Assembly: GCA_002470605.1 (NCBI GenBank)
Contig: DKND01000056.1
Location: forward strand, 1 to 5,902
Length of the DNA: 5,902 nucleotides
DNA from: Opitutia bacterium UBA7397
Lineage (GTDB): Bacteria; Verrucomicrobiota; Verrucomicrobiia; Opitutales; UBA953
Direction of reading: 5' to 3'
Below, piece by piece: positions 5,355 through 5,902 of this stretch; position 1 is the stretch's first letter; each line of letters opens with the position of its first letter. Below the pieces are notes generated by a model that saw only the letters and a program-made list of their open reading frames with translations, was not told where the DNA came from and did no database searches. The translations under genes and the position numbers were made by a program.

Positions 5355-5902
5355 ATGGACGTCTACATCGACGGAAAATTCTATCCTAAAGCTGACGCCA
5401 AGGTCTCGGTCTTTGACCACGGCTTTCTTTACGGCGACGGCATCTTCGAGGGCATCCGGCTTTATCAAGGCTGCGTCTTCCGACTCGAAGAACACCTTGA
5501 GCGTCTCGAGATGTCAGCCAAGGCCATCTGTCTCCAGATGCCATGGACGCGTAAAGAGATTTCGGACATCGTCTGCGAATCCTGCCGCCGCAATAACCTG
5601 ACGGACGGGTACATCCGCCTCGTGGTCTCACGCGGCGTCGGCGACCTGGGTCTTTCCCCAAAGAATTGCCCCAAGGCATCCATCATCTGCATCGCGGATA
5701 CCATCAAGTTGTACCCGGAAGAGTTCTACACGACGGGCATGCGGATCATCACCGCCGCCACGCGCCGGATTAGCCCAGCCGCGCTTCCGCCCGCCATCAA
5801 ATCTTTGAATTACCTGAATAATATTCTGGCGAAGATCGAAGCCCAGCAACACGGCTTCCATGAATGCCTCATGCTCAACGAGCAGGGTTACGTCGCCGAG
5901 TG
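5355..5902 (+). CDS. ilvE: Class IV PLP aminotransferase, branched-chain type (3' partial)
   Basis: Branched-chain aminotransferase makes Leu, Ile and Val from their 2-oxo acids with glutamate as amino donor. The 182 residues present begin with MDVYIDGKFYPKADAKVSV and continue with FDHGFLYGDGIFEGIR (20-35), the fold-type IV substrate-site signature. They also include RLVVSRG (88-94), PAIKSLNYLNN (146-156) with the PLP-binding Lys149, and GYVAE (178-182), whose Glu182 corresponds to the residue that contacts the PLP pyridine nitrogen. The KSLNYLNN form is the one seen in the short IlvE group rather than the E. coli form. D-amino acid transaminase and aminodeoxychorismate lyase share this fold and are not fully excluded. 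The reading frame is open at the window edge; roughly 100-120 residues should follow. There is no normal Shine-Dalgarno, and a terminator-like hairpin ends 7 nt before the ATG. Confidence 0.9.
   Translation, partial: MDVYIDGKFYPKADAKVSVFDHGFLYGDGIFEGIRLYQGCVFRLEEHLERLEMSAKAICLQMPWTRKEISDIVCESCRRNNLTDGYIRLVVSRGVGDLGLSPKNCPKASIICIADTIKLYPEEFYTTGMRIITAATRRISPAALPPAIKSLNYLNNILAKIEAQQHGFHECLMLNEQGYVAE

Noticed and set aside
5386..5861. Overlapping minus-strand frames in the last 500 bases
   Set aside because: They are antisense to the aminotransferase, whose frame stays open to the window edge with conserved catalytic residues.

Overview
This is a moderately GC-rich, gene-dense chromosomal window from a bacterium that I infer to be in the Verrucomicrobiota/Planctomycetota sphere, with an Opitutae-like verrucomicrobium my best guess. 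The main clue is a Tat-exported Gfo/Idh/MocA oxidoreductase, a family strongly expanded there. Supporting clues are several starts without a clear Shine-Dalgarno sequence and ordinary housekeeping genes in small, loosely linked groups. The taxonomic guess is not proven by anything in the window. I see no RNA gene, CRISPR array, transposon, prophage or attachment site.

Layout. Plus strand, 3-1055: a 110-residue protein of unknown role with a C-terminal helix-turn-helix, then aat (leucyl/phenylalanyl-tRNA-protein transferase). Minus strand, 3841 down to 1030: a probable three-gene transcript made of the Tat-signal oxidoreductase, an Ala-rich lipoprotein of unknown function and aroK (shikimate kinase). 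The 3' ends of aat and aroK overlap by 26 bp, tail to tail. An AT-rich divergent region (3842-4030) carries promoter-like boxes on both strands. Plus strand, 4031 to the end: a PaaK/CapK-like adenylate-forming enzyme, then a class IV PLP aminotransferase of the IlvE type, cut by the window end.

How the genes fit together. aroK (aromatic amino acid pathway) and the IlvE-type enzyme (branched-chain amino acids) are core metabolism. Aat belongs to the N-degron pathway, but no clpS or clpA is visible. The oxidoreductase and lipoprotein look like an envelope pair, because both carry export signals and sit 18 bp apart. No complete novel system is evident. The parts most worth a second look are non-coding: a terminator-like hairpin directly before ilvE, a 13-bp sequence shared by the leaders of the two rightmost genes, a GNRA-capped hairpin before aroK, the dyad in the divergent promoter region, and the uncharacterised lipoprotein and helix-turn-helix proteins.
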